Origin: Bradyrhizobium erythrophlei
GTDB taxonomy: Bacteria > Pseudomonadota > Alphaproteobacteria > Rhizobiales > Xanthobacteraceae
Direction: 5' to 3'
Assembly (NCBI RefSeq): GCF_900129425.1
Contig: NZ_LT670817.1
Location: forward strand, 6,572,001-6,636,000
Length of the DNA: 64,000 nucleotides
Shown piece after piece: positions 50,346 to 59,902 of this stretch; the first letter of the stretch is position 1, and every line of letters begins with the position of its first letter. The notes beneath the pieces are model-generated. The model was not told the DNA's origin. It made no database searches and saw only the letters and a program-made list of their open reading frames with translations. Made by a program: the position numbers and the translations under genes.

Positions 50346-52217
50346 ATGGAAGCTCCGTTGATGCATCTGGCTCTGGTGGGCACGCCGAACAGCGGCAAGA
50401 CCTCGCTGTTCAATGCGCTGACCGGCAGCCGGCAAAAGGTCGCGAACTATCCGGGCGTTACCGTGGAGCGCAAGGAGGGTTCGTTCGTCACGCCGCTGGG
50501 ACGCCAGGTGTCGGTGGTCGACCTGCCCGGCACCTACTCGCTGCGCGGTCGCAGTCCCGATGAAGAAATCACCCGCGACATCGTGCTCGGCCGCACGCCC
50601 GGCGAGGCACTGCCGGACCTCGTGCTCTGCGTCGCCGATTCCACCAATCTGCGGCTGACGATCCGGCTCGTGCTCGAACTCAAAAGCACCGGCCGGCCGC
50701 TGATGCTGGTGCTCAACATGTTCGACATCGCCACTCGCCGCGGCGTCACGGTGGACGTGGCACGGCTGTCCGAGGCGCTCGGCGTTCCCGTGGTGACATC
50801 GATCGCGGTGCGCAAGGGCGGTACCGCCGATCTGCTGCGCCGGACCGACGAGATCGCGCTGCAGACGCCAACGCCGCTTCAACAAAACCTCTGGCGACCG
50901 CTCACGATCGCCGAATTACGCGCCACCCAGCGTGAGGCCGATCGCATCATCGCGGCGACCGTCAGCCTGCCGGCACGGCCCGACTCCTGGACCGCGCGGA
51001 TCGACGCCGTCGTGCTCCACCCGGTGGCCGGACTTGCGATCCTGGCGCTGATCCTGTTCGTGATGTTCCAGGCGGTATTCACCTGGGCGCAGCCGCTGAT
51101 GGAGCTATTGTCGTCGGCCTTCGAAGCGCTCGGGCAACTGGTTCACGACACGCTGCCGGCGGGCATCCTGCAAAGCTTCCTTCAGAACGGCGTGATTTCC
51201 GGCGTCGGCAGCGTCATCGTATTCCTGCCGCAGATCGTCATCATCTTCCTGTTCATCCTGCTCCTGGAAGATTTCGGCTACATGGCGCGCGCGGCGTTCC
51301 TGATGGACCGCATCATGGGCGGCGCCGGCCTGCACGGCCGCGCCTTCATCCCGCTGCTGTCGAGTTTCGCCTGCGCGATCCCCGGCATCATGGCAACAAG
51401 GGTGATTGACAATCGCCGCGACCGGCTGACCACCATCCTGATCGCGCCGCTGATGACCTGTTCGGCGCGGATCCCGGTCTACACGCTGATCATTTCCGCC
51501 TTCATCCCCGACCAAACTGTATGGGGCTTCATCAATCTGCGAGGCCTTGTGATGTTCGGGCTCTATGCGGCCGGCATCGGAAGCGCGCTCGGCGTGTCGT
51601 TCCTGATCAAGTTCTTCATGTGGCGCGACTACGCGCCGGCGCCGTTCATGCTGGAATTGCCCGACTACAAGATGCCGCGCCCGAAAAGCATCGCCATCGG
51701 TGTCTACACCCGCGCCAAGATGTTCCTGCAGCGCGCCGGCACCACGATCTTCTCGATGATGGTGCTGATCTGGTTTCTGGCGTCGTTTCCGCTGCCGCCG
51801 GCCGGCGCGCAGGACCCCGCCATCAACTACAGCCTGGCGGCCATGATCGGCAAGGCGCTGGCGCCGTTGCTGGCCCCGCTCGGCTTCAACTGGCAGATCG
51901 CGGTGGCGCTGATCCCGGGCATGGCCGCGCGGGAAGTCGCGGTCGCAGCCCTTGGTACGGTGTACGCCATCGAGGGCGGCAAGGAAGCCGCCGAGCAGAT
52001 CGGTCAGGTGCTTGCCACCAAATGGAGCCTCGCGACCGCGCTGTCGCTGCTCGCCTGGTACATCTTCGCGCCGCAATGCGCTTCCACGCTGGCGGTGATC
52101 CGCCGCGAGACCGGAAGCTGGAAATGGATGGCGATCACCTTCGCCTACATGCTGGCGCTGGCCTATGTGGCGAGCCTCGCGACCTACAACGTCGCCGTCG
52201 CGTTTGGCGCCGGATAA
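50346..52217 (+). CDS. feoB: Ferrous iron transporter B
   Basis: Inner-membrane Fe(II) uptake protein, 623 residues. The N-terminal G domain has GTPNSGKTS (G1), YPGVTVERKEG (G2), DLPGTYSL (G3) and NMFD (G4). A helical guanine-nucleotide-dissociation segment follows. Then come Gate motifs: the conserved Cys in LLSSFACAIPGIMATR and MTCSARIPVYTLII, and the C-terminal IPGMAAREVAVAALG. The protein is at the short end for FeoB, with no C-terminal extension. No feoC follows. Confidence 0.95.
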   Translation: MEAPLMHLALVGTPNSGKTSLFNALTGSRQKVANYPGVTVERKEGSFVTPLGRQVSVVDLPGTYSLRGRSPDEEITRDIVLGRTPGEALPDLVLCVADSTNLRLTIRLVLELKSTGRPLMLVLNMFDIATRRGVTVDVARLSEALGVPVVTSIAVRKGGTADLLRRTDEIALQTPTPLQQNLWRPLTIAELRATQREADRIIAATVSLPARPDSWTARIDAVVLHPVAGLAILALILFVMFQAVFTWAQPLMELLSSAFEALGQLVHDTLPAGILQSFLQNGVISGVGSVIVFLPQIVIIFLFILLLEDFGYMARAAFLMDRIMGGAGLHGRAFIPLLSSFACAIPGIMATRVIDNRRDRLTTILIAPLMTCSARIPVYTLIISAFIPDQTVWGFINLRGLVMFGLYAAGIGSALGVSFLIKFFMWRDYAPAPFMLELPDYKMPRPKSIAIGVYTRAKMFLQRAGTTIFSMMVLIWFLASFPLPPAGAQDPAINYSLAAMIGKALAPLLAPLGFNWQIAVALIPGMAAREVAVAALGTVYAIEGGKEAAEQIGQVLATKWSLATALSLLAWYIFAPQCASTLAVIRRETGSWKWMAITFAYMLALAYVASLATYNVAVAFGAG

Positions 52218-52367
52218 ATTTCCCGCCGCGGCACACGCGTCACCCCTTGCGCGGAAGCCCGCAAATTTCTATGGAAGAGCGATCCGACCGGTAACCCCTC
52301 ATGGAGGCTGAAATGGACATCGCAAGGCACATCGCTTCGCGTTCCCTGTCCATTTCGGAAGCCTGCC

Positions 52368-53942
52368 ATGACCGCGTTCCTCACGCTGGATTCGATCTCC
52401 CTCGCCACCCCTGACGGCCGCCCGCTCTTCGACGGATTGACGCTTGCGCTGGGGCGCGAGCGGACCGGCATCGTCGGCCGCAACGGCTGCGGCAAATCCA
52501 CCCTTCTGCGGCTGATCGCCGGCGAGGTCGAACCTGCCAGCGGCTCGGTTTTGCGCGCTGGCTCCGTCGGCATGCTGGCACAGCTGGCGGACGACAGCCT
52601 GACGGTCGCCGAGGCGCTGGGCGTTGCCGACGGTCTTGCCCGTCTGCGCCGGCTCGAAAGCGGCGAGGGTTCGCTGGATGACGCCACAGAGGCCGACTGG
52701 ACGCTGGAAACGCGACTGGATGCGGCGCTGGTCGAAAGCGGCCTGCCCGCTCTGCCGAGGGAGCGCCGGCTCGCTTCGCTCAGCGGCGGCGAACGCACCC
52801 GCGTGGCGCTGGCGCGCCTCCTGATCGAGGCCCCGGACCTGCTGCTGCTGGACGAGCCGACCAACAATCTCGATGCCGATGGCCGAAAGGCCGTCGCCGA
52901 ATTGCTCGAACGCTGGCGCGGCGGCGTGGTCGTCGCCAGCCACGACCGCGCATTGCTGGAGCGCGTCGACCGCATCGTCGAACTAACCGCCGTCGGCGTC
53001 ACCATCTTCGGCGGCGCGTGGTCGGCATTTGCCGCAGCCCGCGATGCCGCGCGGGCGCGCGCCGAAACTGAACTCGACCGGGCCGCCGATGCCCTGCGCC
53101 ATGCCGAGCGCGCCGTCCAGAAAGCCCGCGAGAAAAAGGCGCGTCGCGACAAGGCCGGCCGCGCCTGGCGCGCCAAGGGCATCGAAGACAAGATGTTCAT
53201 GGACGCCGAAAAACAGCGCGCCGAAAATAGCGGCGCGCGCGAGGCCCACCTCGCCGGCCGCCTGATCGGCGATCGCGCCGAGGCCCTCGAAGAGGCGCGC
53301 GCCCACGTCGAGGTGCTGACGCCACTCGCGATCGAACTACCTAGAACCGCGCTGCGCGGCGGCCGCGAACTGATTGCCTTCGAGGAGGTCGCGATGGCAT
53401 GGGATCATCGCCGCCTGTTCGGCCCGCTATCCTTTACGGTGCGCGGCCCGGAACGCATCGCCATCAACGGCGTCAACGGTTCCGGCAAGACCACGCTGCT
53501 TCGCCTGATCATGGGAGAACTCGAGCCCAGTACCGGAGAGATCTGCCGCCTCACCGATCGCATCGCCATGCTCGATCAGCATGTCGGCCTCCTCGATCCT
53601 TCGGCCAGCATCCTCGACAATCTGCGCCGCCTCAATCCGGATTTGTCCGACAACGAAGCGCGCACGACGCTGGCGCACTTCGCGTTCCGCAACAAGGCGG
53701 CGCTGCGGATCGTCGGCACGCTGAGCGGCGGCGAGCGTCTGCGTGCGGGACTGGCCTGCCTGTTCGCAAGGCCGCGGCCGCCCTTGCTCCTGCTGCTGGA
53801 CGAGCCGACCAACCACCTCGACCTCACCTCGATCGAGGTGCTGGAGGCCGCGCTGTCGGGATTCGACGGCGCCGTGATGGCCGTGAGTCACGACCATGCG
53901 TTTTTGCACGCGATCAGAGCCGAACGCGAGATCAGACTCTAA
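52368..53942 (+). CDS. ABC-F family ATPase
   Basis: A 524-residue protein with two ATPase domains and no membrane segment, of the group that acts on ribosomes. First Walker A GRNGCGKST and signature LSGGERTRVALARLL, second GVNGSGKTT and LSGGERLRAGLACL; both Walker B motifs end DEPTNNLD or DEPTNHLD. The interdomain linker is long, Lys/Arg/Ala-rich (KAREKKARRDKAGRAWRAKG, about 250-300). Closest in style to Uup/EttA-like housekeeping factors; antibiotic resistance is not indicated by the sequence. Start ATG 52368 with GGAAG upstream. Confidence 0.9.
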   Translation: MTAFLTLDSISLATPDGRPLFDGLTLALGRERTGIVGRNGCGKSTLLRLIAGEVEPASGSVLRAGSVGMLAQLADDSLTVAEALGVADGLARLRRLESGEGSLDDATEADWTLETRLDAALVESGLPALPRERRLASLSGGERTRVALARLLIEAPDLLLLDEPTNNLDADGRKAVAELLERWRGGVVVASHDRALLERVDRIVELTAVGVTIFGGAWSAFAAARDAARARAETELDRAADALRHAERAVQKAREKKARRDKAGRAWRAKGIEDKMFMDAEKQRAENSGAREAHLAGRLIGDRAEALEEARAHVEVLTPLAIELPRTALRGGRELIAFEEVAMAWDHRRLFGPLSFTVRGPERIAINGVNGSGKTTLLRLIMGELEPSTGEICRLTDRIAMLDQHVGLLDPSASILDNLRRLNPDLSDNEARTTLAHFAFRNKAALRIVGTLSGGERLRAGLACLFARPRPPLLLLLDEPTNHLDLTSIEVLEAALSGFDGAVMAVSHDHAFLHAIRAEREIRL

Positions 53943-54077
53943 CGCATCTCCGGTTCAGTGGCCTCATCCTTCGAGACGTGCGCAAGAGCCGCTCTGCAGG
54001 ATGAGTTCTAGACCTACATCTGTGGAGCGCGCGGCAACGCCGCGCGTCCCGAACCACGAGGCCAAGATACCGGACGA

Positions 54078-54239
54078 TCAGTTGGCCGGGGTTCGTTCCA
54101 GAATGGCTCTGCGCAGCGTTCGCGACAGCGCTTCGACCGAATAGGGCTTCTGAATGAGTTCGAAGCCCTGATGGGGCGTTCTCCGCCAGCACGCTGCTGT
54201 AGCCGCTGGCCAGCCGGCACGCGACCAGCGGATGAGCGC
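54078..54239 (-). pseudogene. Remnant of a response-regulator receiver domain
   Basis: One minus frame reads LASGYSSVLAENAP and another frame continues HQGFELIQKPYSVEALSRTL...ILERTPAN to TGA at 54078. Joined across a frameshift near 54175, they match the C-terminal end of a REC domain (last strand, KP lysine and helix). Everything upstream of about 54240 is missing. It is the 3' end of a former regulator or hybrid kinase gene next to degP. Confidence 0.7.
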
Positions 54240-54251
54240 TGACCGCGCGCA

Positions 54252-54285
54252 AAAGCCGGCAGCGCGCGATGACGCTGCCGGCTTT
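54252..54285 (-). terminator. Rho-independent terminator downstream of the degP-like gene
   Basis: A perfect 13-bp stem AAAGCCGGCAGCG/CGCTGCCGGCTTT with an 8-base loop ends in TTTT on the minus strand. It lies 18 bp past the stop codon at 54303. It falls just outside the response-regulator remnant. Confidence 0.85.
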
Positions 54286-54302
54286 GTGCGTTGCTGCTTT
54301 TA

Positions 54303-55865
54303 TTAGCCGTTGCCGAGCGGTACAGCGACGTAGTGAGAGGTGTCGCCGGAGCGAACCCTCATCAGGACGTTGTTCTTGTTGTCGGCGTGCGCTGTCTTGA
54401 TCGCGTCACGCACGTCACCGGGGTTCGCCACGGATTTTCCCGCCACTTCGAGAATGACGTCGCCTTCCTTGAAGCCTCTTTCCGCGGCAGCGCTGTTCGG
54501 ATCGACGCTGGTGACAACGACGCCATTTTTGCCGGCACCCGCAACTGAATCCGCGGGCGCGATCGTGAGGCCAAGCCGCGGGACGTCCGAACCATGCTCG
54601 GTATCGGCATTCGCCTCCTGCGTGGCAGGCAACTGACCCAACGTCAGATTGATGGCTTCGTCCTTGCCCTGATGCAGGACGTTGAGCTTGACCGCATCGC
54701 CGGGCGCGAGGCCGCCGATGGTGCGGGCGAGTTCGCGGGCGTCCTTGACGGTTTCGCCGTTGACCGACGTGATGACGTCGCCGGATTCGATACCGGCCTT
54801 GGCAGCGGGGCCGCTGGCTTGCGGTTCAGCGACCAGCGCGCCTTCCGCTTTCTTCAGACCGAGGCTATCGGCGATATCCTGGGTGACCGGCTGAATCTGG
54901 ACGCCGATCCAGCCGCGGCTGACGGTGCCCTTGTCCTTGAGCTGGGCGATCACGTTCTTCACGGTTGGAGCCGGGATCGAGAAGGCGATGCCGACGCTGC
55001 CGCCCGACGGGGAGTAGATCGCGGTGTTCACGCCCACGACTTCTCCCTGCATATTGAAGGAAGGTCCACCCGAATTGCCCTTGTTGACGGGCGCGTCGAT
55101 CTGGAGGAAATCGTCGTACGGGCCGTTGCCGATGTCGCGGCCGCTGGCCGAGACGATGCCGGCGGTGACGGTTCCACCGAGACCGAAGGGATTGCCGACT
55201 GCGAGCACCCAGTCGCCGATCCGCGGCTTGCCTGCTGCAAGTTTGGCGAATGGAAAGTCCGCGCCGCCCTCAACCTTGATGAGCGCGACATCGGTGCGGG
55301 CATCGGTGCCGATGACCTTTGCGGTATAGGTCTTGCCGGCATCGGTCGTCACCTCGACCTTGTCCGCGCCAGCGACAACGTGATTGTTCGTCACCGCATA
55401 GCCATCGGGCGAGATGAAGAAGCCCGAGCCCTGACCCATCATGACGCCATGACCACCGCGGTGATTTCGCATGCCGGGAGGCGTGCCTTCAGGGCCGCCA
55501 AACCGCCGGAAGAAACGTTCCATCGGCGGGCCCGACTGATCCGACTCATCGTTACCGCGGTCGCTCGCATCGGCCGCTTTGTCCTTCATCGTGACCTTGA
55601 CTGAAATCACCGAGGGCTTCACGCGCTGCACGATATCGGCGAACCCGATCGGCTGTGCGACATTGCTGACATCATTATTGACCTGCGCATGCGCCGGACT
55701 TGCAAGAAGGCCGAAGCCGCCAGGCGAGGAATCGAAGCCGCAGACGGCAACGCCAAGACCGGCCACCACCGAAGCCATCAGCGCAATCCTGCGTGCGGAA
55801 AACAGCGAACGCCGGGCGCGCGGATGGAAGGGAACTGAAGAAGGATCAGATCGATGATCTGTCAT
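54303..55865 (-). CDS. Do-family periplasmic serine protease (DegP-like), second copy in the window
   Basis: A 520-residue secreted protease/chaperone. Basic N-terminus and signal segment (RIALMASVVAGLGVAV...SPAHA, cleavage near 60). Catalytic triad His162 (VTNNHVVAG), Asp192 (RTDVALIKV) and Ser265 (NKGNSGGPSF). A Gly/Arg-rich insertion (GGPEGTPPGMRNHRGGHG, about 123-140) is before the catalytic core. Two PDZ domains. It is a paralogue of the 34778-36277 protein with a different N-terminal extension. Upstream 120 bp hold no recognised heat-shock promoter. Confidence 0.94.
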   Translation of the reverse strand: MTDHRSDPSSVPFHPRARRSLFSARRIALMASVVAGLGVAVCGFDSSPGGFGLLASPAHAQVNNDVSNVAQPIGFADIVQRVKPSVISVKVTMKDKAADASDRGNDESDQSGPPMERFFRRFGGPEGTPPGMRNHRGGHGVMMGQGSGFFISPDGYAVTNNHVVAGADKVEVTTDAGKTYTAKVIGTDARTDVALIKVEGGADFPFAKLAAGKPRIGDWVLAVGNPFGLGGTVTAGIVSASGRDIGNGPYDDFLQIDAPVNKGNSGGPSFNMQGEVVGVNTAIYSPSGGSVGIAFSIPAPTVKNVIAQLKDKGTVSRGWIGVQIQPVTQDIADSLGLKKAEGALVAEPQASGPAAKAGIESGDVITSVNGETVKDARELARTIGGLAPGDAVKLNVLHQGKDEAINLTLGQLPATQEANADTEHGSDVPRLGLTIAPADSVAGAGKNGVVVTSVDPNSAAAERGFKEGDVILEVAGKSVANPGDVRDAIKTAHADNKNNVLMRVRSGDTSHYVAVPLGNG

Positions 55866-56024
55866 ACGGAAGTCTCCATGATTGAGGTGATAACGCGGCG
55901 GCTGGCGCCGATGACACCCAACATGCGACTTGCCGCGTTACGGCCCGCTGGCCAGCAAGTTAATGTTTCGCAACAAACGTCGCGGTCTTCGCCATAGACG
56001 TCCGATCGGGGGAAATGAAATGCG

Positions 56025-59000
56025 CTAGAACGCCGGCCGCTGCGGAGTTGCAACCGGCGGCGTCAGCACCAGCGGCGGGTGTGGCTTCGGCTTCGACGGC
56101 GGTCGCAGCAGGCCGGGAGCCGGGCGGATCTCGATCGGCGGCGGCAGGGGCGTTACCTGCTGGCTGACGACAGGTGCATTGGCAGGTGGCGGAGCCGCCG
56201 GCGGACGCGGGGCACTCACCGTTGGCTTCGGCTGAGGCCGGCGCGGATCGGTGCCCGGCATCGGCACCCCGGAGAAGGGTTGATCCGGGGGGACCGCCTC
56301 CGGCATTCCGGCCGGCGGTGTTGCCGCGGGGGGTGGAATCGACGCAGGCAAAGCCGGCGGCGGTTCTCCGCGCTCGATTGAATCCAGCCTTCGGGTTTCG
56401 CGATCGATCGCCCTCACCGCCAGCCATGACGACAGCGCCGCCACGTCGACGGTGCGATCGAGCGCATCCGGCGAGCCCACTGCGAACAATTGAATTTCCG
56501 GACGGCTGGTCGCCGATCCCGTCGTCGTCGACGCCAGATTGACGCGAATGTCGGCCTGGTCGGCGGGGATATCGTATCCACCAGACACGATCGCGCGTGC
56601 GCCATCGGCGTCGAGTGTGGTGGCATCGACGCGAAGCCGGCCATCCCTGATATTGAATGGAATTTGCGCCGACTTGACCGACAACGCGCCCGCTGACAGC
56701 ACCGGCTCGACGATCTGCCGCAGCCTGTTGTCGTCGCTGGCCTGTCCGCTGTCGCTGGCGCGGATCGCCGTGTCGAAGGCGCGGGGATCGAGCCCGGCGA
56801 CACGAGCGGATTCCAGCGTCAAGGTCCCGCTTCCGGACAACGCGCCGATCAGTGCCGAGGCGCTGCGGCCCTCGCTCGCCAGCGTCATCTGCATCGACGC
56901 ACGGCCGGCGGGCAGTACGAGGCTGCGATAACGCAGCGCCGCGCCGTCGACGCCCGAGAATTGAACGCGCGCATTCAGCGCGATACCGTTCGTGCTTGGC
57001 CTGGCGTCGATCGTGGCGTTCGCCTCGCCGCCACCGATGTTGCCTTTGATGGCGTCAAAGGTCAGCGACTGGCCGTCGCTCTTGACGGTGCCGCTGACCG
57101 GGCGCAACTCGCCGCCGCCCGGAAGCGTGCCGCGCAACGCCTGAAATGCGATGCGGCCGCGCCAGCCCTTCAACAACCCCGAGCCGAGCGGCTGGGCGGC
57201 ATCGTGCCCGGCCGCGCCGACAGCAAGCGCAAAGGCCGGCTTGAGATCGAGCGTGTCGAGTCCGAGTTCGCCCTCGACGTTTTTTTCATCGTCAAGGGTC
57301 AACGCCAGCCGGCCGCGCAGCCGCGAGCCCGCCATCGCGCCGTCCAGATCGTCCAAGGTCAGCTTGTTGCCGGACAGCGAGACACGCGACGACACGCTGA
57401 CGTTCTGCGCCAGCGCATCGGCCGGCTTGAGATCGAACAGCGGCGCCAGATTGACACTGCGAACCTTCAGATTGACGCTGGCCCTGGGCTCGGACGCCCA
57501 GGGTTCCGCACTCCCCTGCGCTTCAGCGTCGAGGCCCGCCCCCGAGATCCGGGCCTTCAGCCGCAGCGGCGCCCGCCACATGCCCGTCGCCGATCCCTCA
57601 AACCGCGCCGGACCTTCGCCCGCCGCGATGGCGCGATCGAGCCCGAGCAAGGCAAGCAATGAACGGCCCTGCTCCGAAGATAAGTTGGTCTCAATGCCGA
57701 ATTCACTGCGCCCGAGTGCATCGAAATCGATCTTGCGCAGCGCTGCGGCATCCGGCTTTGCCGTGATGGTGGCCGTGCCCTTGAGTTGCGGCGCGTCAAG
57801 GTCGAGCACCGCGCGCGCATTGGCGCGACCGGCGTGTTCGGAATTCCGGGTGAGATCGAGCGCGAGCCTCAAGTGCGCGGGGCCCGGAACCGCCGCCATC
57901 GAATTGAGCCGGGACGCCAGCGCCGGCGCCAGCGGCGCGATCAGGCCGGTGATCTGGCCCAGCGATGCGACGCTTGAATTCAGCGCCAGTTTGCCGGTTG
58001 CATTGACTCGGTCGAAACTTCCCGCCGCTTCCATCATCACGCCGGCAGGTCCGCCGATCTTCAGTTGGTCGAGCGAAATCGTGTTCGGACCGTAGCCGAG
58101 CTTCGCGACGAACGGGCGCAACTCCTGACCGGACGATATGGCGCTGCCGATATTCAGCGACAGCTGCGCCTCGTCCGGCCACTCCTCTTGCGGACCGGCC
58201 AGCGAACGCGCGAAGGCTGTAGCGGCATCGAGATCGAGACGTTCCGCCGTCAATTCGGCGTCGAAGCGGGAGCCGCCGCCTGCTGGCGGATTTGAAACCG
58301 CCATCCGGCCTTCGACGGCGCCGCCATCGATCTCGGCTTTCATGGCTTCGATGGCAACGCGACCAGGGGTCACACTGACGTCGCCGCTCAGCCGCAGCGG
58401 CTTTTGATTGCGATGGGTGATCTCGCTGCGGCCCTGCAACCACGCCAGCAGCGTATCCGGATCGGATGAGTCAACGCTGAGTGCTGTTTTGAAGCTTCCG
58501 GACGAAGCCACTGGGGTATTCATGCCGCTCAGGGAAATACTGGTGGCGCCGGGTGCGCGAAAATCCAGCCGGTCGATGCTCCAGGATCCGGCGTCGGCAT
58601 GCAGATCGGCGGAAAGATTCTGCAACGGACGCCCGCCCAGCATGATCTGTTCGGCGCTGAATTCGATTTTGGCCGGAATCGGAGCCTGCGGAATGTCAGC
58701 GATAAGCGCGCGCAACCCCGGCAATAGCCGCAACGGCTCGCCGGCGTTATTGTCTTTGGCGACAAACTTGTCGGCGTCGAGCTGCCGCGCCGTGAGTGCG
58801 GCGTGGAGCTGCGGCGACGCGCCAAAGCGAATGTCGCCCAGTCCGGCAAATTTCAACGCGGTCTCTTCGGCGCCGTAGCTCGCCTCAAGCTGTTCGAGCC
58901 TTGCTGTGGCCGGGTCCGCCTTGACCTTGGCCGATATCCGCCAAGGCGTGATCGGGACATCCCCGTTGGACTTGGGGCCGGCGGGCACAGCCAGAACCAA

Positions 59001-59705
59001 GGCGCCGTCGAAGCGCGGGGCGCGTGCCTCGAACGAAAGCACGCCGTCGAGATCAGCGGACCACGGACGCATACCGGGATCGATGTTGAGATGCACGCGT
59101 GTGCCGGTGCCATCGGGGCTCTGACCGGATGAGACGCGGAACGGGTAGCGCGTACCTGACAGCACGAAGTTGCCGTCGCCGCGTACTGCGCCGGCGAGCG
59201 AGCGAACGTCGCCGCTGAAAGCGATATCGTTCAGCTCGAGCGTGCCGCGGCTTGCGGCGTCATGCAGCGCGATGCGGCCGGTCAGGTTCAGACGGTCGAT
59301 CGAAAGCGTTCCCAGGTTGAACTTGCCGGTCGAAGCGGGCCAATCGATCCGCCCCTGGGAATCGAGGCCGAGATCGAGCGACATGCCGTTGATGGTGAGT
59401 TCGTCGGCACGCCATTCGCCGCGCATCAGCGAGCCCAGGCTGAATTCGACATCGAGCTTGTCGGCGCGAACCTTGCCGAGATCGTTGGGACCGCCGACCA
59501 CCACCGAGCGCAGCCGCAGCGACGGCGTCGGCAGCAGCCGCGCGTCGAGTTCGCCGCCGACCCGCACCGGCGCGCCGACCACCCGCGTTGCCTCGGCCTC
59601 AAATTGCGGCCGGAACTGATTCCAGTCGATGAAGTACGGCCCGACCAGCGCCGCAAGCAGCGCGACGATGAAGGCAATCGCTAATCCGAGCAGCGTCGTC
59701 TGCAC
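56025..59705 (-). CDS. AsmA-family protein, 1226 residues
   Basis: Bacterial AsmA-like proteins bridge the periplasm and take part in lipid transport or outer membrane assembly. An N-terminal membrane anchor (LLGLAIAFIVALLAALVGPYFIDW, residues 5-28) is followed by the AsmA start VVGAPVRVGGELDARLLPTPSLRLRSV. A long beta-rich body follows, and the AsmA C-terminal repeats lie at about 880-1105. The last 110 residues are a Pro-rich, low-complexity tail ending in TPPVATPQRPAF. Length is typical of alphaproteobacterial AsmA proteins. Stands alone, upstream of the degP gene on the same strand. Confidence 0.9.
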   Translation of the reverse strand: MQTTLLGLAIAFIVALLAALVGPYFIDWNQFRPQFEAEATRVVGAPVRVGGELDARLLPTPSLRLRSVVVGGPNDLGKVRADKLDVEFSLGSLMRGEWRADELTINGMSLDLGLDSQGRIDWPASTGKFNLGTLSIDRLNLTGRIALHDAASRGTLELNDIAFSGDVRSLAGAVRGDGNFVLSGTRYPFRVSSGQSPDGTGTRVHLNIDPGMRPWSADLDGVLSFEARAPRFDGALVLAVPAGPKSNGDVPITPWRISAKVKADPATARLEQLEASYGAEETALKFAGLGDIRFGASPQLHAALTARQLDADKFVAKDNNAGEPLRLLPGLRALIADIPQAPIPAKIEFSAEQIMLGGRPLQNLSADLHADAGSWSIDRLDFRAPGATSISLSGMNTPVASSGSFKTALSVDSSDPDTLLAWLQGRSEITHRNQKPLRLSGDVSVTPGRVAIEAMKAEIDGGAVEGRMAVSNPPAGGGSRFDAELTAERLDLDAATAFARSLAGPQEEWPDEAQLSLNIGSAISSGQELRPFVAKLGYGPNTISLDQLKIGGPAGVMMEAAGSFDRVNATGKLALNSSVASLGQITGLIAPLAPALASRLNSMAAVPGPAHLRLALDLTRNSEHAGRANARAVLDLDAPQLKGTATITAKPDAAALRKIDFDALGRSEFGIETNLSSEQGRSLLALLGLDRAIAAGEGPARFEGSATGMWRAPLRLKARISGAGLDAEAQGSAEPWASEPRASVNLKVRSVNLAPLFDLKPADALAQNVSVSSRVSLSGNKLTLDDLDGAMAGSRLRGRLALTLDDEKNVEGELGLDTLDLKPAFALAVGAAGHDAAQPLGSGLLKGWRGRIAFQALRGTLPGGGELRPVSGTVKSDGQSLTFDAIKGNIGGGEANATIDARPSTNGIALNARVQFSGVDGAALRYRSLVLPAGRASMQMTLASEGRSASALIGALSGSGTLTLESARVAGLDPRAFDTAIRASDSGQASDDNRLRQIVEPVLSAGALSVKSAQIPFNIRDGRLRVDATTLDADGARAIVSGGYDIPADQADIRVNLASTTTGSATSRPEIQLFAVGSPDALDRTVDVAALSSWLAVRAIDRETRRLDSIERGEPPPALPASIPPPAATPPAGMPEAVPPDQPFSGVPMPGTDPRRPQPKPTVSAPRPPAAPPPANAPVVSQQVTPLPPPIEIRPAPGLLRPPSKPKPHPPLVLTPPVATPQRPAF

Positions 59706-59902
59706 GGCGTCTCCCTTTGAGCAGGTGCCGGCGCGGCCTCCCGCGGCATGTATCCGGTCGCCAGGCAGCCCGCGGCTTCGCCCAGGAGACCCGAAACCGT
59801 CCAGCCGCCCGCCGCGCTGAGATCAACGCCGGAACAGGCCATATATAGAGCCAACTGTGGCGAAGTCACAGCGACGTGGCGCCACGCCCTCGTGAGGGTC
59901 CG

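Noticed and set aside
59681..59869. 62-codon minus frame upstream of the AsmA gene
   Set aside because: Overlaps the AsmA start in another frame, with low-quality composition and no domain.
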